Assembly: GCA_914767715.1 (NCBI GenBank)
Contig: OU612071.1
Span: 8,169,493-8,233,492 of the forward strand
From: Membranipora membranacea
Taxonomy: Eukaryota > Bryozoa > Gymnolaemata > Cheilostomatida > Membraniporidae
DNA: 64,000 nucleotides
Direction of reading: 5' to 3'
Part shown: positions 42,501-57,500 of the stretch, one piece after another
How positions within the stretch are numbered: the first letter of the stretch is position 1
How the letters are laid out: each line of letters begins with the position of its first letter
Notes under the pieces: generated by a model
Seen by the model: only the letters and a program-made list of their open reading frames with translations
What the model was told of the DNA's origin: nothing
Databases searched by the model: none
Position numbers and translations under genes: made by a program

Positions 42501-45500
42501 ATCCGTCTTAACGAGGCTCACTTTTGCTCTAAAAAAACATGCCAAACGGCGGCAATAAAAAATTAAAAGTTTGTCGCAATCATATCAAACTCAGACCAGT
42601 TCAAGCCCTTATATACCTCATTCAAAATCCAGAATATGTAGATTCTCGGATAGCCTGGTGGCTTGTAACGCTGACTTGAAATTTACAAAAATATACCAAG
42701 GGAGGGTATCACGCTTTTTTTCCGCTCGGATCAAAAAATAGATTTGCTTCTAACCTACCTCATAAGGTGAAGCAACTCCTGCTCATTTCAAATCTGAAAT
42801 CCGTTTAGCTCTGAGGGTCTTTGTTCTCAGTCAGCATCCGTCTTAACGAGGCTCACTTTTGCTCTAAAAAAACATGCCAAACGGCGGCAATAAAAAATTA
42901 AAAGTTTGTCGCAATCATATCAAACTCAGACCAGTTCAAGCCCTTATATACCTCATTCAAAATCCAGAATATGTAGATTCTCGGATAGCCTGGTGGCTTG
43001 TAACGCTGACTTGAAATTCACAAAAATATACCAAGGGAGGGTATCACGCTTTTTTTCCGCTCGGATCAAAAAATAGATTTGCTTCTAACCTACCTCATAA
43101 GGTGAAGCAACTCCTGCTCATTTCAAATCTGAATTCCTTTTAGCTCTGAGGGTCTTTGTTCTCAGTCAGCGTCCGTCTTAACGAGGCTCACTTTTGCTCT
43201 AAAAAAACATGCCAAACGGCGGCAATAAAAAATTAAAAGTTTGTCGCAATCATATCAAACTCAGACCAGTTCAAGCCCTTATATACCTCATTCAAAATCC
43301 AGAATATGTAGATTCTCGGATAGCCTGGTGGCTTGTAATGCTGACTTGAAATTCACAAAAATATACCAAGGGAGGGTATCACGCTTTTTTTCCGCTCGGA
43401 TCAAAAAATAGATTTGCTTCTAACCTACCTCATAAGGTGAAGCAACTCCTGCTCATTTCAAATCTGAAATCCGTTTAGCTCTGAGGGTCTTTGTTCTCAG
43501 TCAGCATCCGTCTTAACGAGGCTCACTTTTGCTCTAAAAAAACATGCCAAACGGCGGCAATAAAAAATTAAAAGTTTGTCGCAATCATATCAAACTCAGA
43601 CCAGTTCAAGCCCTTATATACCTCATTCAAAATCCAGAATATGTAGATTCTCGGATAGCCTGGTGGCTTGTAACGCTGACTTGAAATTTACAAAAATATA
43701 CCAAGGGAGGGTATCACGCTTTTTTTCCGCTCGGATCAAAAAATAGATTTGCTTCTAACCTACCTCATAAGGTGAAGCAACTCCTGCTCATTTCAAATCT
43801 GAAATCCGTTTAGCTCTGAGGGTCTTTGTTCTCAGTCAGCATCCGTCTTAACGAGGCTCACTTTTGCTCTAAAAAAACATGCCAAACGGCGGCAATAAAA
43901 AATTAAAAGTTTGTCGCAATCATATCAAACTCAGACCAGTTCAAGCCCTTATATACCTCATTCAAAATCCAGAATATGTAGATTCTCGGATAGCCTGGTG
44001 GCTTGTAACGCTGACTTGAAATTCACAAAAATATACCAAGGGAGGGTATCACGCTTTTTTTCCGCTCGGATCAAAAAATAGATTTGCTTCTAACCTACCT
44101 CATAAGGTGAAGCAACTCCTGCTCATTTCAAATCTGAAATCCGTTTAGCTCTGAGGGTCTTTGTTCTCAGTCAGCATCCGTCTTAACGAGGCTCACTTTT
44201 GCTCTAAAAAAACATGCCAAACGGCGGCAATAAAAAATTAAAAGTTTGTCGCAATCATATCAAACTCAGACCAGTTCAAGCCCTTATATACCTCATTCAA
44301 AATCCAGAATATGTAGATTCTCGGATAGCCTGGTGGCTTGTAACGCTGACTTGAAATTTACAAAAATATACCAAGGGAGGGTATCACGCTTTTTTTCCGC
44401 TCGGATCAAAAAATAGATTTGCTTCTAACCTACCTCATAAGGTGAAGCAACTCCTGCTCATTTCAAATCTGAAATCCGTTTAGCTCTGAGGGTCTTTGTT
44501 CTCAGTCAGCATCCGTCTTAACGAGGCTCACTTTTGCTCTAAAAAAACATGCCAAACGGCGGCAATAAAAAATTAAAAGTTTGTCGCAATCATATCAAAC
44601 TCAGACCAGTTCAAGCCCTTATATACCTCATTCAAAATCCAGAATATGTAGATTCTCGGATAGCCTGGTGGCTTGTAACGCTGACTTGAAATTCACAAAA
44701 ATATACCAAGGGAGGGTATCACGCTTTTTTTCCGCTCGGATCAAAAAATAGATTTGCTTCTAACCTACCTCATAAGGTGAAGCAACTCCTGCTCATTTCA
44801 AATCTGAATTCCTTTTAGCTCTGAGGGTCTTTGTTCTCAGTCAGCGTCCGTCTTAACGAGGCTCACTTTTGCTCTAAAAAAACATGCCAAACGGCGGCAA
44901 TAAAAAATTAAAAGTTTGTCGCAATCATATCAAACTCAGACCAGTTCAAGCCCTTATATACCTCATTCAAAATCCAGAATATGTAGATTCTCGGATAGCC
45001 TGGTGGCTTGTAATGCTGACTTGAAATTCACAAAAATATACCAAGGGAGGGTATCACGCTTTTTTTCCGCTCGGATCAAAAAATAGATTTGCTTCTAACC
45101 TACCTCATAAGGTGAAGCAACTCCTGCTCATTTCAAATCTGAAATCCGTTTAGCTCTGAGGGTCTTTGTTCTCAGTCAGCATCCGTCTTAACGAGGCTCA
45201 CTTTTGCTCTAAAAAAACATGCCAAACGGCGGCAATAAAAAATTAAAAGTTTGTCGCAATCATATCAAACTCAGACCAGTTCAAGCCCTTATATACCTCA
45301 TTCAAAATCCAGAATATGTAGATTCTCGGATAGCCTGGTGGCTTGTAACGCTGACTTGAAATTTACAAAAATATACCAAGGGAGGGTATCACGCTTTTTT
45401 TCCGCTCGGATCAAAAAATAGATTTGCTTCTAACCTACCTCATAAGGTGAAGCAACTCCTGCTCATTTCAAATCTGAAATCCGTTTAGCTCTGAGGGTCT

Positions 45501-48500
45501 TTGTTCTCAGTCAGCATCCGTCTTAACGAGGCTCACTTTTGCTCTAAAAAAACATGCCAAACGGCGGCAATAAAAAATTAAAAGTTTGTCGCAATCATAT
45601 CAAACTCAGACCAGTTCAAGCCCTTATATACCTCATTCAAAATCCAGAATATGTAGATTCTCGGATAGCCTGGTGGCTTGTAACGCTGACTTGAAATTCA
45701 CAAAAATATACCAAGGGAGGGTATCACGCTTTTTTTCCGCTCGGATCAAAAAATAGATTTGCTTCTAACCTACCTCATAAGGTGAAGCAACTCCTGCTCA
45801 TTTCAAATCTGAAATCCGTTTAGCTCTGAGGGTCTTTGTTCTCAGTCAGCATCCGTCTTAACGAGGCTCACTTTTGCTCTAAAAAAACATGCCAAACGGC
45901 GGCAATAAAAAATTAAAAGTTTGTCGCAATCATATCAAACTCAGACCAGTTCAAGCCCTTATATACCTCATTCAAAATCCAGAATATGTAGATTCTCGGA
46001 TAGCCTGGTGGCTTGTAACGCTGACTTGAAATTTACAAAAATATACCAAGGGAGGGTATCACGCTTTTTTTCCGCTCGGATCAAAAAATAGATTTGCTTC
46101 TAACCTACCTCATAAGGTGAAGCAACTCCTGCTCATTTCAAATCTGAAATCCGTTTAGCTCTGAGGGTCTTTGTTCTCAGTCAGCATCCGTCTTAACGAG
46201 GCTCACTTTTGCTCTAAAAAAACATGCCAAACGGCGGCAATAAAAAATTAAAAGTTTGTCGCAATCATATCAAACTCAGACCAGTTCAAGCCCTTATATA
46301 CCTCATTCAAAATCCAGAATATGTAGATTCTCGGATAGCCTGGTGGCTTGTAACGCTGACTTGAAATTCACAAAAATATACCAAGGGAGGGTATCACGCT
46401 TTTTTTCCGCTCGGATCAAAAAATAGATTTGCTTCTAACCTACCTCATAAGGTGAAGCAACTCCTGCTCATTTCAAATCTGAATTCCTTTTAGCTCTGAG
46501 GGTCTTTGTTCTCAGTCAGCGTCCGTCTTAACGAGGCTCACTTTTGCTCTAAAAAAACATGCCAAACGGCGGCAATAAAAAATTAAAAGTTTGTCGCAAT
46601 CATATCAAACTCAGACCAGTTCAAGCCCTTATATACCTCATTCAAAATCCAGAATATGTAGATTCTCGGATAGCCTGGTGGCTTGTAATGCTGACTTGAA
46701 ATTCACAAAAATATACCAAGGGAGGGTATCACGCTTTTTTTCCGCTCGGATCAAAAAATAGATTTGCTTCTAACCTACCTCATAAGGTGAAGCAACTCCT
46801 GCTCATTTCAAATCTGAAATCCGTTTAGCTCTGAGGGTCTTTGTTCTCAGTCAGCATCCGTCTTAACGAGGCTCACTTTTGCTCTAAAAAAACATGCCAA
46901 ACGGCGGCAATAAAAAATTAAAAGTTTGTCGCAATCATATCAAACTCAGACCAGTTCAAGCCCTTATATACCTCATTCAAAATCCAGAATATGTAGATTC
47001 TCGGATAGCCTGGTGGCTTGTAACGCTGACTTGAAATTTACAAAAATATACCAAGGGAGGGTATCACGCTTTTTTTCCGCTCGGATCAAAAAATAGATTT
47101 GCTTCTAACCTACCTCATAAGGTGAAGCAACTCCTGCTCATTTCAAATCTGAAATCCGTTTAGCTCTGAGGGTCTTTGTTCTCAGTCAGCATCCGTCTTA
47201 ACGAGGCTCACTTTTGCTCTAAAAAAACATGCCAAACGGCGGCAATAAAAAATTAAAAGTTTGTCGCAATCATATCAAACTCAGACCAGTTCAAGCCCTT
47301 ATATACCTTATTCAAAATCCAGAATATGTAGATTCTCGGATAGCCTGGTGGCTTGTAACGCTGACTTGAAATTCACAAAAATATACCAAGGGAGGGTATC
47401 ACGCTTTTTTTCCGCTCGGATCAAAAAATAGATTTGCTTCTAACCTACCTCATAAGGTGAAGCAACTCCTGCTCATTTCAAATCTGAATTCCTTTTAGCT
47501 CTGAGGGTCTTTGTTCTCAGTCAGCGTCCGTCTTAACGAGGCTCACTTTTGCTCTAAAAAAACATGCCAAACGGCGGCAATAAAAAATTAAAAGTTTGTC
47601 GCAATCATATCAAACTCAGACCAGTTCAAGCCCTTATATACCTCATTCAAAATCCAGAATATGTAGATTCTCGGATAGCCTGGTGGCTTGTAATGCTGAC
47701 TTGAAATTCACAAAAAAATATACCAAGGGAGGGTATCACGCTTTTTTTCCGCTCGGATCAAAAAATAGATTTGCTTCTAACCTACCTCATAAGGTGAAGC
47801 AACTCCTGCTCATTTCAAATCTGAAATCCGTTTAGCTCTGAGGGTCTTTGTTCTCAGTCAGCATCCGTCTTAACGAGGCTCACTTTTGCTCTAAAAAAAC
47901 ATGCCAAACGGCGGCAATAAAAAATTAAAAGTTTGTCGCAATCATATCAAACTCAGACCAGTTCAAGCCCTTATATACCTCATTCAAAATCCAGAATATG
48001 TAGATTCTCGGATAGCCTGGTGGCTTGTAACGCTGACTTGAAATTTACAAAAATATACCAAGGGAGGGTATCACGCTTTTTTTCCGCTCGGATCAAAAAA
48101 TAGATTTGCTTCTAACCTACCTCATAAGGTGAAGCAACTCCTGCTCATTTCAAATCTGAAATCCGTTTAGCTCTGAGGGTCTTTGTTCTCAGTCAGCATC
48201 CGTCTTAACGAGGCTCACTTTTGCTCTAAAAAAACATGCCAAACGGCGGCAATAAAAAATTTAAAGTTTGTCGCAATCATATCAAACTCAGACCAGTTCA
48301 AGCCCTTATATACCTCATTCAAAATCCAGAATATGTAGATTCTCGGATAGCCTGGTGGCTTGTAACGCTGACTTGAAATTTACAAAAATATACCAAGGGA
48401 GGGTATCACGCTTTTTTTCCGCTCGGATCAAAAAATAGATTTGCTTCTAACCTACCTCATAAGGTGAAGCAACTCCTGCTCATTTCAAATCTGAAATCCG

Positions 48501-51500
48501 TTTAGCTCTGAGGGTCTTTGTTCTCAGTCAGCATCCGTCTTAACGAGGCTCACTTTTGCTCTAAAAAAACATGCCAAACGGCGGCAATAAAAAATTAAAA
48601 GTTTGTCGCAATCATATCAAACTCAGACCAGTTCAAGCCCTTATATACCTCATTCAAAATCCAGAATATGTAGATTCTCGGATAGCCTGGTGGCTTGTAA
48701 TGCTGACTTGAAATTCACAAAAATATACCAAGGGAGGGTATCACGCTTTTTTTCCGCTCGGATCAAAAAATAGATTTGCTTCTAACCTACCTCATAAGGT
48801 GAAGCAACTCCTGCTCATTTCAAATCTGAAATCCGTTTAGCTCTGAGGGTCTTTGTTCTCAGTCAGCATCCGTCTAAACGAGGCTCACTTTTGCTCTAAA
48901 AAAACATGCCAAACGGCGGCAATAAAAAATTAAAAGTTTGTCGCAATCATATCAAACTCAGACCAGTTCAAGCCCTTATATACCTCATTCAAAATCCAGA
49001 ATATGTAGATTCTCGGATAGCCTGGTGGCTTGTAACGCTGACTTGAAATTTACAAAAATATACCAAGGGAGGGTATCACGCTTTTTTTCCGCTCGGATCA
49101 AAAAATAGATTTGCTTCTAACCTACCTCATAAGGTGAAGCAACTCCTGCTCATTTCAAATCTGAAATCCGTTTAGCTCTGAGGGTCTTTGTTCTCAGTCA
49201 GCATCCGTCTTAACGAGGCTCACTTTTGCTCTAAAAAAACATGCCAAACGGCGGCAATAAAAAATTAAAAGTTTGTCGCAATCATATCAAACTCAGACCA
49301 GTTCAAGCCCTTATATACCTCATTCAAAATCCAGAATATGTAGATTCTCGGATAGCCTGGTGGCTTGTAACGCTGACTTGAAATTCACAAAAATATACCA
49401 AGGGAGGGTATCACGCTTTTTTTCCGCTCGGATCAAAAAATAGATTTGCTTCTAACCTACCTCATAAGGTGAAGCAACTCCTGCTCATTTCAAATCTGAA
49501 TTCCTTTTAACTCTGAGGGTCTTTGTTCTCAGTCAGCGTCCGTCTTAACGAGGCTCACTTTTGCTCTAAAAAAACATGCCAAACGGCGGCAATAAAAAAT
49601 TAAAAGTTTGTCGCAATCATATCAAACTCAGACCAGTTCAAGCCCTTATATACCTCATTCAAAATCCAGAATATGTAGATTCTCGGATAGCCTGGTGGCT
49701 TGTAATGCTGACTTGAAATTCACAAAAATATACCAAGGGAGGGTATCACGCTTTTTCCCGCTCGGATCAAAAAATAGATTTGCTTCTAACCTACCTCATA
49801 AGGTGAAGCAACTCCTGCTCATTTCAAATCTGAAATCCGTTTAGCTCTGAGGGTTTTTGTTCTCAGTCAGCATCCGTCTTAACGAGGCTCACTTTTGCTC
49901 TAAAAAAACATGCCAAACGGCGGCAATAAAAAATTAAAAGTTTGTCGCAATCATATCAAACTCAGACCAGTTCAAGCCCTTATATACCTCATTCAAAATC
50001 CAGAATATGTAGATTCTCGGATAGCCTGGTGGCTTGTAACGCTGACTTGAAATTTACAAAAATATACCAAGGGAGGGTATCACGCTTTTTTTCCGCTCGG
50101 ATCAAAAAATAGATTTGCTTCTAACCTACCTCATAAGGTGAAGCAACTCCTGCTCATTTCAAATCTGAAATCCGTTTAGCTCTGAGGGTCTTTGTTCTCA
50201 GTCAGCATCCGTCTTAACGAGGCTCACTTTTGCTCTAAAAAAACATGCCAAACGGCGGCAATAAAAAATTAAAAGTTTGTCGCAATCATATCAAACTCAG
50301 ACCAGTTCAAGCCCTTATATACCTCATTCAAAATCCAGAATATGTAGATTCTCGGATAGCCTGGTGGCTTGTAACGCTGACTTGAAATTCACAAAAATAT
50401 ACCAAGGGAGGGTATCACGCTTTTTTTCCGCTCGGATCAAAAAATAGATTTGCTTCTAACCTACCTCATAAGGTGAAGCAACTCCTGCTCATTTCAAATC
50501 TGAAATCCGTTTAGCTCTGAGGGTCTTTGTTCTCAGTCAGCATCCGTCTTAACGAGGCTCACTTTTGCTCTAAAAAAACATGCCAAACGGCGGCAATAAA
50601 AAATTAAAAGTTTGTCGCAATCATATCAAACTCAGACCAGTTCAAGCCCTTATATACCTCATTCAAAATCCAGAATATGTAGATTCTCGGATAGCCTGGT
50701 GGCTTGTAACGCTGACTTGAAATTTACAAAAATATACCAAGGGAGGGTATCACGCTTTTTTTCCGCTCGGATCAAAAAATAGATTTGCTTCTAACCTACC
50801 TCATAAGGTGAAGCAACTCCTGCTCATTTCAAATCTGAAATCCGTTTAGCTCTGAGGGTCTTTGTTCTCAGTCAGCATCCGTCTTAACGAGGCTCACTTT
50901 TGCTCTAAAAAAACATGCCAAACGGCGGCAATAAAAAATTAAAAGTTTGTCGCAATCATATCAAACTCAGACCAGTTCAAGCCCTTATATACCTCATTCA
51001 AAATCCAGAATATGTAGATTCTCGGATAGCCTGGTGGCTTGTAACGCTGACTTGAAATTCACAAAAATATACCAAGGGAGGGTATCACGCTTTTTTTCCG
51101 CTCGGATCAAAAAATAGATTTGCTTCTAACCTACCTCATAAGGTGAAGCAACTCCTGCTCATTTCAAATCTGAATTCCTTTTAGCTCTGAGGGTCTTTGT
51201 TCTCAGTCAGCGTCCGTCTTAACGAGGCTCACTTTTGCTCTAAAAAAACATGCCAAACGGCGGCAATAAAAAATTAAAAGTTTGTCGCAATCATATCAAA
51301 CTCAGACCAGTTCAAGCCCTTATATACCTCATTCAAAATCCAGAATATGTAGATTCTCGGATAGCCTGGTGGCTTGTAATGCTGACTTGAAATTCACAAA
51401 AATATACCAAGGGAGGGTATCACGCTTTTTTTCCGCTCGGATCAAAAAATAGATTTGCTTCTAACCTACCTCATAAGGTGAAGCAACTCCTGCTCATTTC

Positions 51501-54500
51501 AAATCTGAAATCCGTTTAGCTCTGAGGGTCTTTGTTCTCAGTCAGCATCCGTCTTAACGAGGCTCACTTTTGCTCTAAAAAAACATGCCAAACGGCGGCA
51601 ATAAAAAATTAAAAGTTTGTCGCAATCATATCAAACTCAGACCAGTTCAAGCCCTTATATACCTCATTCAAAATCCAGAATATGTAGATTCTCGGATAGC
51701 CTGGTGGCTTGTAACGCTGACTTGAAATTTACAAAAATATACCAAGGGAGGGTATCACGCTTTTTTTCCGCTCGGATCAAAAAATAGATTTGCTTCTAAC
51801 CTACCTCATAAGGTGAAGCAACTCCTGCTCATTTCAAATCTGAAATCCGTTTAGCTCTGAGAGTCTTTGTTCTCAGTCAGCATCCGTCTTAACGAGGCTC
51901 ACTTTTGCTCTAAAAAAACATGCCAAACGGCGGCAATAAAAAATTAAAAGTTTGTCGCAATCATATCAAACTCAGACCAGTACAAGCCCTTATATACCTC
52001 ATTCAAAATCCAGAATATGTAGATTCTCGGATAGCCTGGTGGCTTGTAACGCTGACTTGAAATTCACAAAAATATACCAAGGGAGGGTATCACGCTTTTT
52101 TTCCGCTCGGATCAAAAAATAGATTTGCTTCTAACCTACCTCATAAGGTGAAGCAACTCCTGCTCATTTCAAATCTGAAATCCGTTTAGCTCTGAGGGTC
52201 TTTGTTCTCAGTCAGCATCCGTCTTAACGAGGCTCACTTTTGCTCTAAAAAAACATGCCAAACGGCGGCAATAAAAAATTAAAAGTTTGTCGCAATCATA
52301 TCAAACTCAGACCAGTTCAAGCCCTTATATACCTCATTCAAAATCCAGAATATGTAGATTCTCGGATAGCCTGGTGGCTTGTAACGCTGACTTGAAATCT
52401 ACAAAAATATACCAAGGGAGGGTATCACGCTTTTTTTCCGCTCGGATCAAAAAATAGATTTGCTTCTAACCTACCTCATAAGGTGAAGCAACTCCTGCTC
52501 ATTTCAAATCTGAAATCCGTTTAGCTCTGAGGGTCTTTGTTCTCAGTCAGCATCCGTCTTAACGAGGCTCACTTTTGCTCTAAAAAAACATGCCAAACGG
52601 CGGCAATAAAAAATTAAAAGTTTGTCGCAATCATATCAAACTCAGACCAGTTCAAGCCCTTATATACCTCATTCAAAATCCAGAATATGTAGATTCTCGG
52701 ATAGCCTGGTGGCTTGTAACGCTGACTTGAAATTCACAAAAATATACCAAGGGAGGGTATCACGCTTTTTTTCCGCTCGGATCAAAAAATAGATTTGCTT
52801 CTAACCTACCTCATAAGGTGAAGCAACTCCTGCTCATTTCAAATCTGAATGCCTTTTAGCTCTGAGGGTCTTTGTTCTCAGTCAGCGTCCGTCTTAACGA
52901 GGCTCACTTTTGCTCTAAAAAAACATGCCAAACGGCGGCAATAAAAAATTAAAAGTTTGTCGCAATCATATCAAACTCAGACCAGTTCAAGCCCTTATAT
53001 ACCTCATTCAAAATCCAGAATATGTAGATTCTCGGATAGCCTGGTGGCTTGTAATGCTGACTTGAAATTCACAAAAAAATATACCAAGGGAGGGTATCAC
53101 GCTTTTTTTCCGCTCGGATCAAAAAATAGATTTGCTTCTAACCTACCTCATAAGGTGAAGCAACTCCTGCTCATTTCAAATCTGAAATCCGTTTAGCTCT
53201 GAGGGTCTTTGTTCTCAGTCAGCATCCGTCTTAACGAGGCTCACTTTTGCTCTAAAAAAACATGCCAAACGGCGGCAATAAAAAATTAAAAGTTTGTCGC
53301 AATCATATCAAACTCAGACCAGTTCAAGCCCTTATATACCTCATTCAAAATCCAGAATATGTAGATTCTCGGATAGCCTGGTGGCTTGTAACGCTGACTT
53401 GAAATTTACAAAAATATACCAAGGGAGGGTATCACGCTTTTTTTCCGCTCGGATCAAAAAATAGATTTGCTTCTAACCTACCTCATAAGGTGAAGCAACT
53501 CCTGCTCATTTCAAATCTGAAATCCGTTTAGCTCTGAGGGTCTTTGTTCTCAGTCAGCATCCGTCTTAACGAGGCTCACTTTTGCTCTAAAAAAACATGC
53601 CAAACGGCGGCAATAAAAAATTAAAAGTTTGTCGCAATCATATCAAACTCAGACCAGTTCAAGCCCTTATATACCTCATTCAAAATCCAGAATATGTAGA
53701 TTCTCGGATAGCCTGGTGGCTTGTAACGCTGACTTGAAATTCACAAAAATATACCAAGGGAGGGTATCACGCTTTTTTTCCGCTCGGATCAAAAAATGGA
53801 TTTGCTTCTAACCTACCTCATAAGGTGAAGCAACTCCTGCTCATTTCAAATCTGAAATCCGTTTAGCTCTGAGGGTCTTTGTTCTCAGTCAGCATCCGTC
53901 TTAACGAGGCTCACTTTTGCTCTAAAAAAACATGCCAAACGGCGGCAATAAAAAATTAAAAGTTTGTCGCAATCATATCAAACTCAGACCAGTTCAAGCC
54001 CTTATATACCTCATTCAAAATCCAGAATATGTAGATTCTCGGATAGCCTGGTGGCTTGTAACGCTGACTTGAAATTTACAAAAATATACCAAGGGAGGGT
54101 ATCACGCTTTTTTTTCGCTCGGATCAAAAAATAGATTTGCTTCTAACCTACCTCATAAGGTGAAGCAACTCCTGCTCATTTCAAATCTGAAATCCGTTTA
54201 GCTCTGAGGGTCTTTGTTCTCAGTCAGCATCCGTCTTAACGAGGCTCACTTTTGCTCTAAAAAAACATGCCAAACGGCGGCAATAAAAAATTAAAAGTTT
54301 GTCGCAATCATATCAAACTCAGACCAGTTCAAGCCCTTATATACCTCATTCAAAATCCAGAATATGTAGATTCTCGGATAGCCTGGTGGCTTGTAACGCT
54401 GACTTGAAATTCACACAAATATACCAAGGGAGGGTATCACGCTTTTTTTCCGCTCGGATCAAAAAATAGATTTGCTTCTAACCTACCTCATAAGGTGAAG

Positions 54501-57500
54501 CAACTCCTGCTCATTTCAAATCTGAAATCCGTTTAGCTCTGAGGGTCTTTGTTCTCAGTCAGCATCCGTCTTAACGAGGCTCACTTTTGCTCTAAAAAAA
54601 CATGCCAAACGGCGGCAATAAAAAATTAAAAGTTTGTCGCAATCATATCAAACTCAGACCAGTTCAAGCCCTTATATACCTCATTCAAAATCCAGAATAT
54701 GTAGATTCTCGGATAGCCTGGTGGCTTGTAACGCTGACTTGAAATTTACAAAAATATACCAAGGGAGGGTATCACGCTTTTTTTCCGCTCGGATCAAAAA
54801 ATAGATTTGCTTCTAACCTACCTCATAAGGTGAAGCAACTCCTGCTCATTTCAAATCTGAAATCCGTTTAGCTCTGAGGGTCTTTGTTCTCAGTCAGCAT
54901 CCGTCTTAACGAGGCTCACTTTTGCTCTAAAAAAACATGCCAAATGGCGGCAATAAAAAATTAAAAGTTTGTCGCAATCATATCAAACTCAGACCAGTTC
55001 AAGCCCTTATATACCTCATTCAAAATCCAGAATATGTAGATTCTCGGATAGCCTGGTGGCTTGTAACGCTGACTTGAAATTCACAAAAATATACCAAGGG
55101 AGGGTATCACGCTTTTTTTCCGCTCGGATCAAAAAATAGATTTGCTTCTAACCTACCTCATAAGGTGAAGCAACTCCTGCTCATTTCAAATCTGAATTCC
55201 TTTTAGCTCTGAGGGTCTTTGTTCTCAGTCAGCGTCCGTCTTAACGAGGCTCACTTTTGCTCTAAAAAAACATGCCAAACGGCGGCAATAAAAAATTAAA
55301 AGTTTGTCGCAATCATATCAAACTCAGACCAGTTCAAGCCCTTATATACCTCATTCAAAATCCAGAATATGTAGATTCTCGGATAGCCTGGTGGCTTGTA
55401 ATGCTGACTTGAAATTCACAAAAATATACCAAGGGAGGGTATCACGCTTTTTTTCCGCTCGGATCAAAAAATAGATTTGCTTCTAACCTACCTCATAAGG
55501 TGAAGCAACTCCTGCTCATTTCAAATCTGAAATCCGTTTAGCTCTGAGGGTCTTTGTTCTCAGTCAGCATCCGTCTTAACGAGGCTCACTTTTGCTCTAA
55601 AAAAACATGCCAAACGGCGGCAATAAAAAATTAAAAGTTTGTCGCAATCATATCAAACTCAGACCAGTTCAAGCCCTTATATACCTCATTCAAAATCCAG
55701 AATATGTAGATTCTCGGATAGCCTGGTGGCTTGTAACGCTGACTTGAAATTTACAAAAATATACCAAGGGAGGGTATCACGCTTTTTTTCCGCTCGGATC
55801 AAAAAATAGATTTGCTTCTAACCTACCTCATAAGGTGAAGCAACTCCTGCTCATTTCAAATCTGAAATCCGTTTAGCTCTGAGGGTCTTTGTTCTCAGTC
55901 AGCATCCGTCTTAACGAGGCTCACTTTTGCTCTAAAAAAACATGCCAAACGGCGGCAATAAAAAATTAAAAGTTTGTCGCAATCATATCAAACTCAGACC
56001 AGTTCAAGCCCTTATATACCTCATTCAAAATCCAGAATATGTAGATTCTCGGATAGCCTGGTGGCTTGTAACGCTGACTTGAAATTCACAAAAATATACC
56101 AAGGGAGGGTATCACGCTTTTTTTCCGCTCGGATCAAAAAATAGATTTGCTTCTAACCTACCTCATAAGGTGAAGCAACTCCTGCTCATTTCAAATCTGA
56201 AATCCGTTTAGCTCTGAGGGTCTTTGTTCTCAGTCAGCATCCGTCTTAACGAGGCTCACTTTTGCTCTAAAAAAACATGCCAAACGGCGGCAATAAAAAA
56301 TTAAAAGTTTGTCGCAATCATATCAAACTCAGACCAGTTCAAGCCCTTATATACCTCATTCAAAATCCAGAATATGTAGATTCTCGGATAGCCTGGTGGC
56401 TTGTAACGCTGACTTGAAATTTACAAAAATATACCAAGGGAGGGTATCACGCTTTTTTTCCGCTCGGATCAAAAAATAGATTTGCTTCTAACCTACCTCA
56501 TAAGGTGAAGCAACTCCTGCTCATTTCAAATCTGAAATCCGTTTAGCTCTGAGGGTCTTTGTTCTCAGTCAGCATCCGTCTTAACGAGGCTCACTTTTGC
56601 TCTAAAAAAACATGCCAAACGGCGGCAATAAAAAATTAAAAGTTTGTCGCAATCATATCAAACTCAGACCAGTTCAAGCCCTTATATACCTCATTCAAAA
56701 TCCAGAATATGTAGATTCTCGGATAGCCTGGTGGCTTGTAACGCTGACTTGAAATTCACAAAAATATACCAAGGGAGGGTATCACGCTTTTTTTCCGCTC
56801 GGATCAAAAAATAGATTTGCTTCTAACCTACCTCATAAGGCGAAGCAACTCCTGCTCATTTCAAATCTGAATTCCTTTTAGCTCTGAGGGTCTTTGTTCT
56901 CAGTCAGCGTCCGTCTTAACGAGGCTCACTTTTGCTCTAAAAAAACATGCCAAACGGCGGCAATAAAAAATTAAAAGTTTGTCGCAATCATATCAAACTC
57001 AGACCAGTTCAAGCCCTTATATACCTCATTCAAAATCCAGAATATGTAGATTCTCGGATAGCCTGGTGGCTTGTAATGCTGACTTGAAATTCACAAAAAT
57101 ATACCAAGGGAGGGTATCACGCTTTTTTTCCGCTCGGATCAAAAAATAGATTTGCTTCTAACCTACCTCATAAGGTGAAGCAACTCCTGCTCATTTCAAA
57201 TCTGAAATCCGTTTAGCTCTGAGGGTCTTTGTTCTCAGTCAGCATCCGTCTTAACGAGGCTCACTTTTGCTCTAAAAAAACATGCCAAACGGCGGCAATA
57301 AAAAATTAAAAGTTTGTCGCAATCATATCAAACTCAGACCAGTTCAAGCCCTTATATACCTCATTCAAAATCCAGAATATGTAGATTCTCGGATAGCCTG
57401 GTGGCTTGTAACGCTGACTTGAAATTTACAAAAATATACCAAGGGAGGGTATCACGCTTTTTTTCCGCTCGGATCAAAAAATAGATTTGCTTCTAACCTA

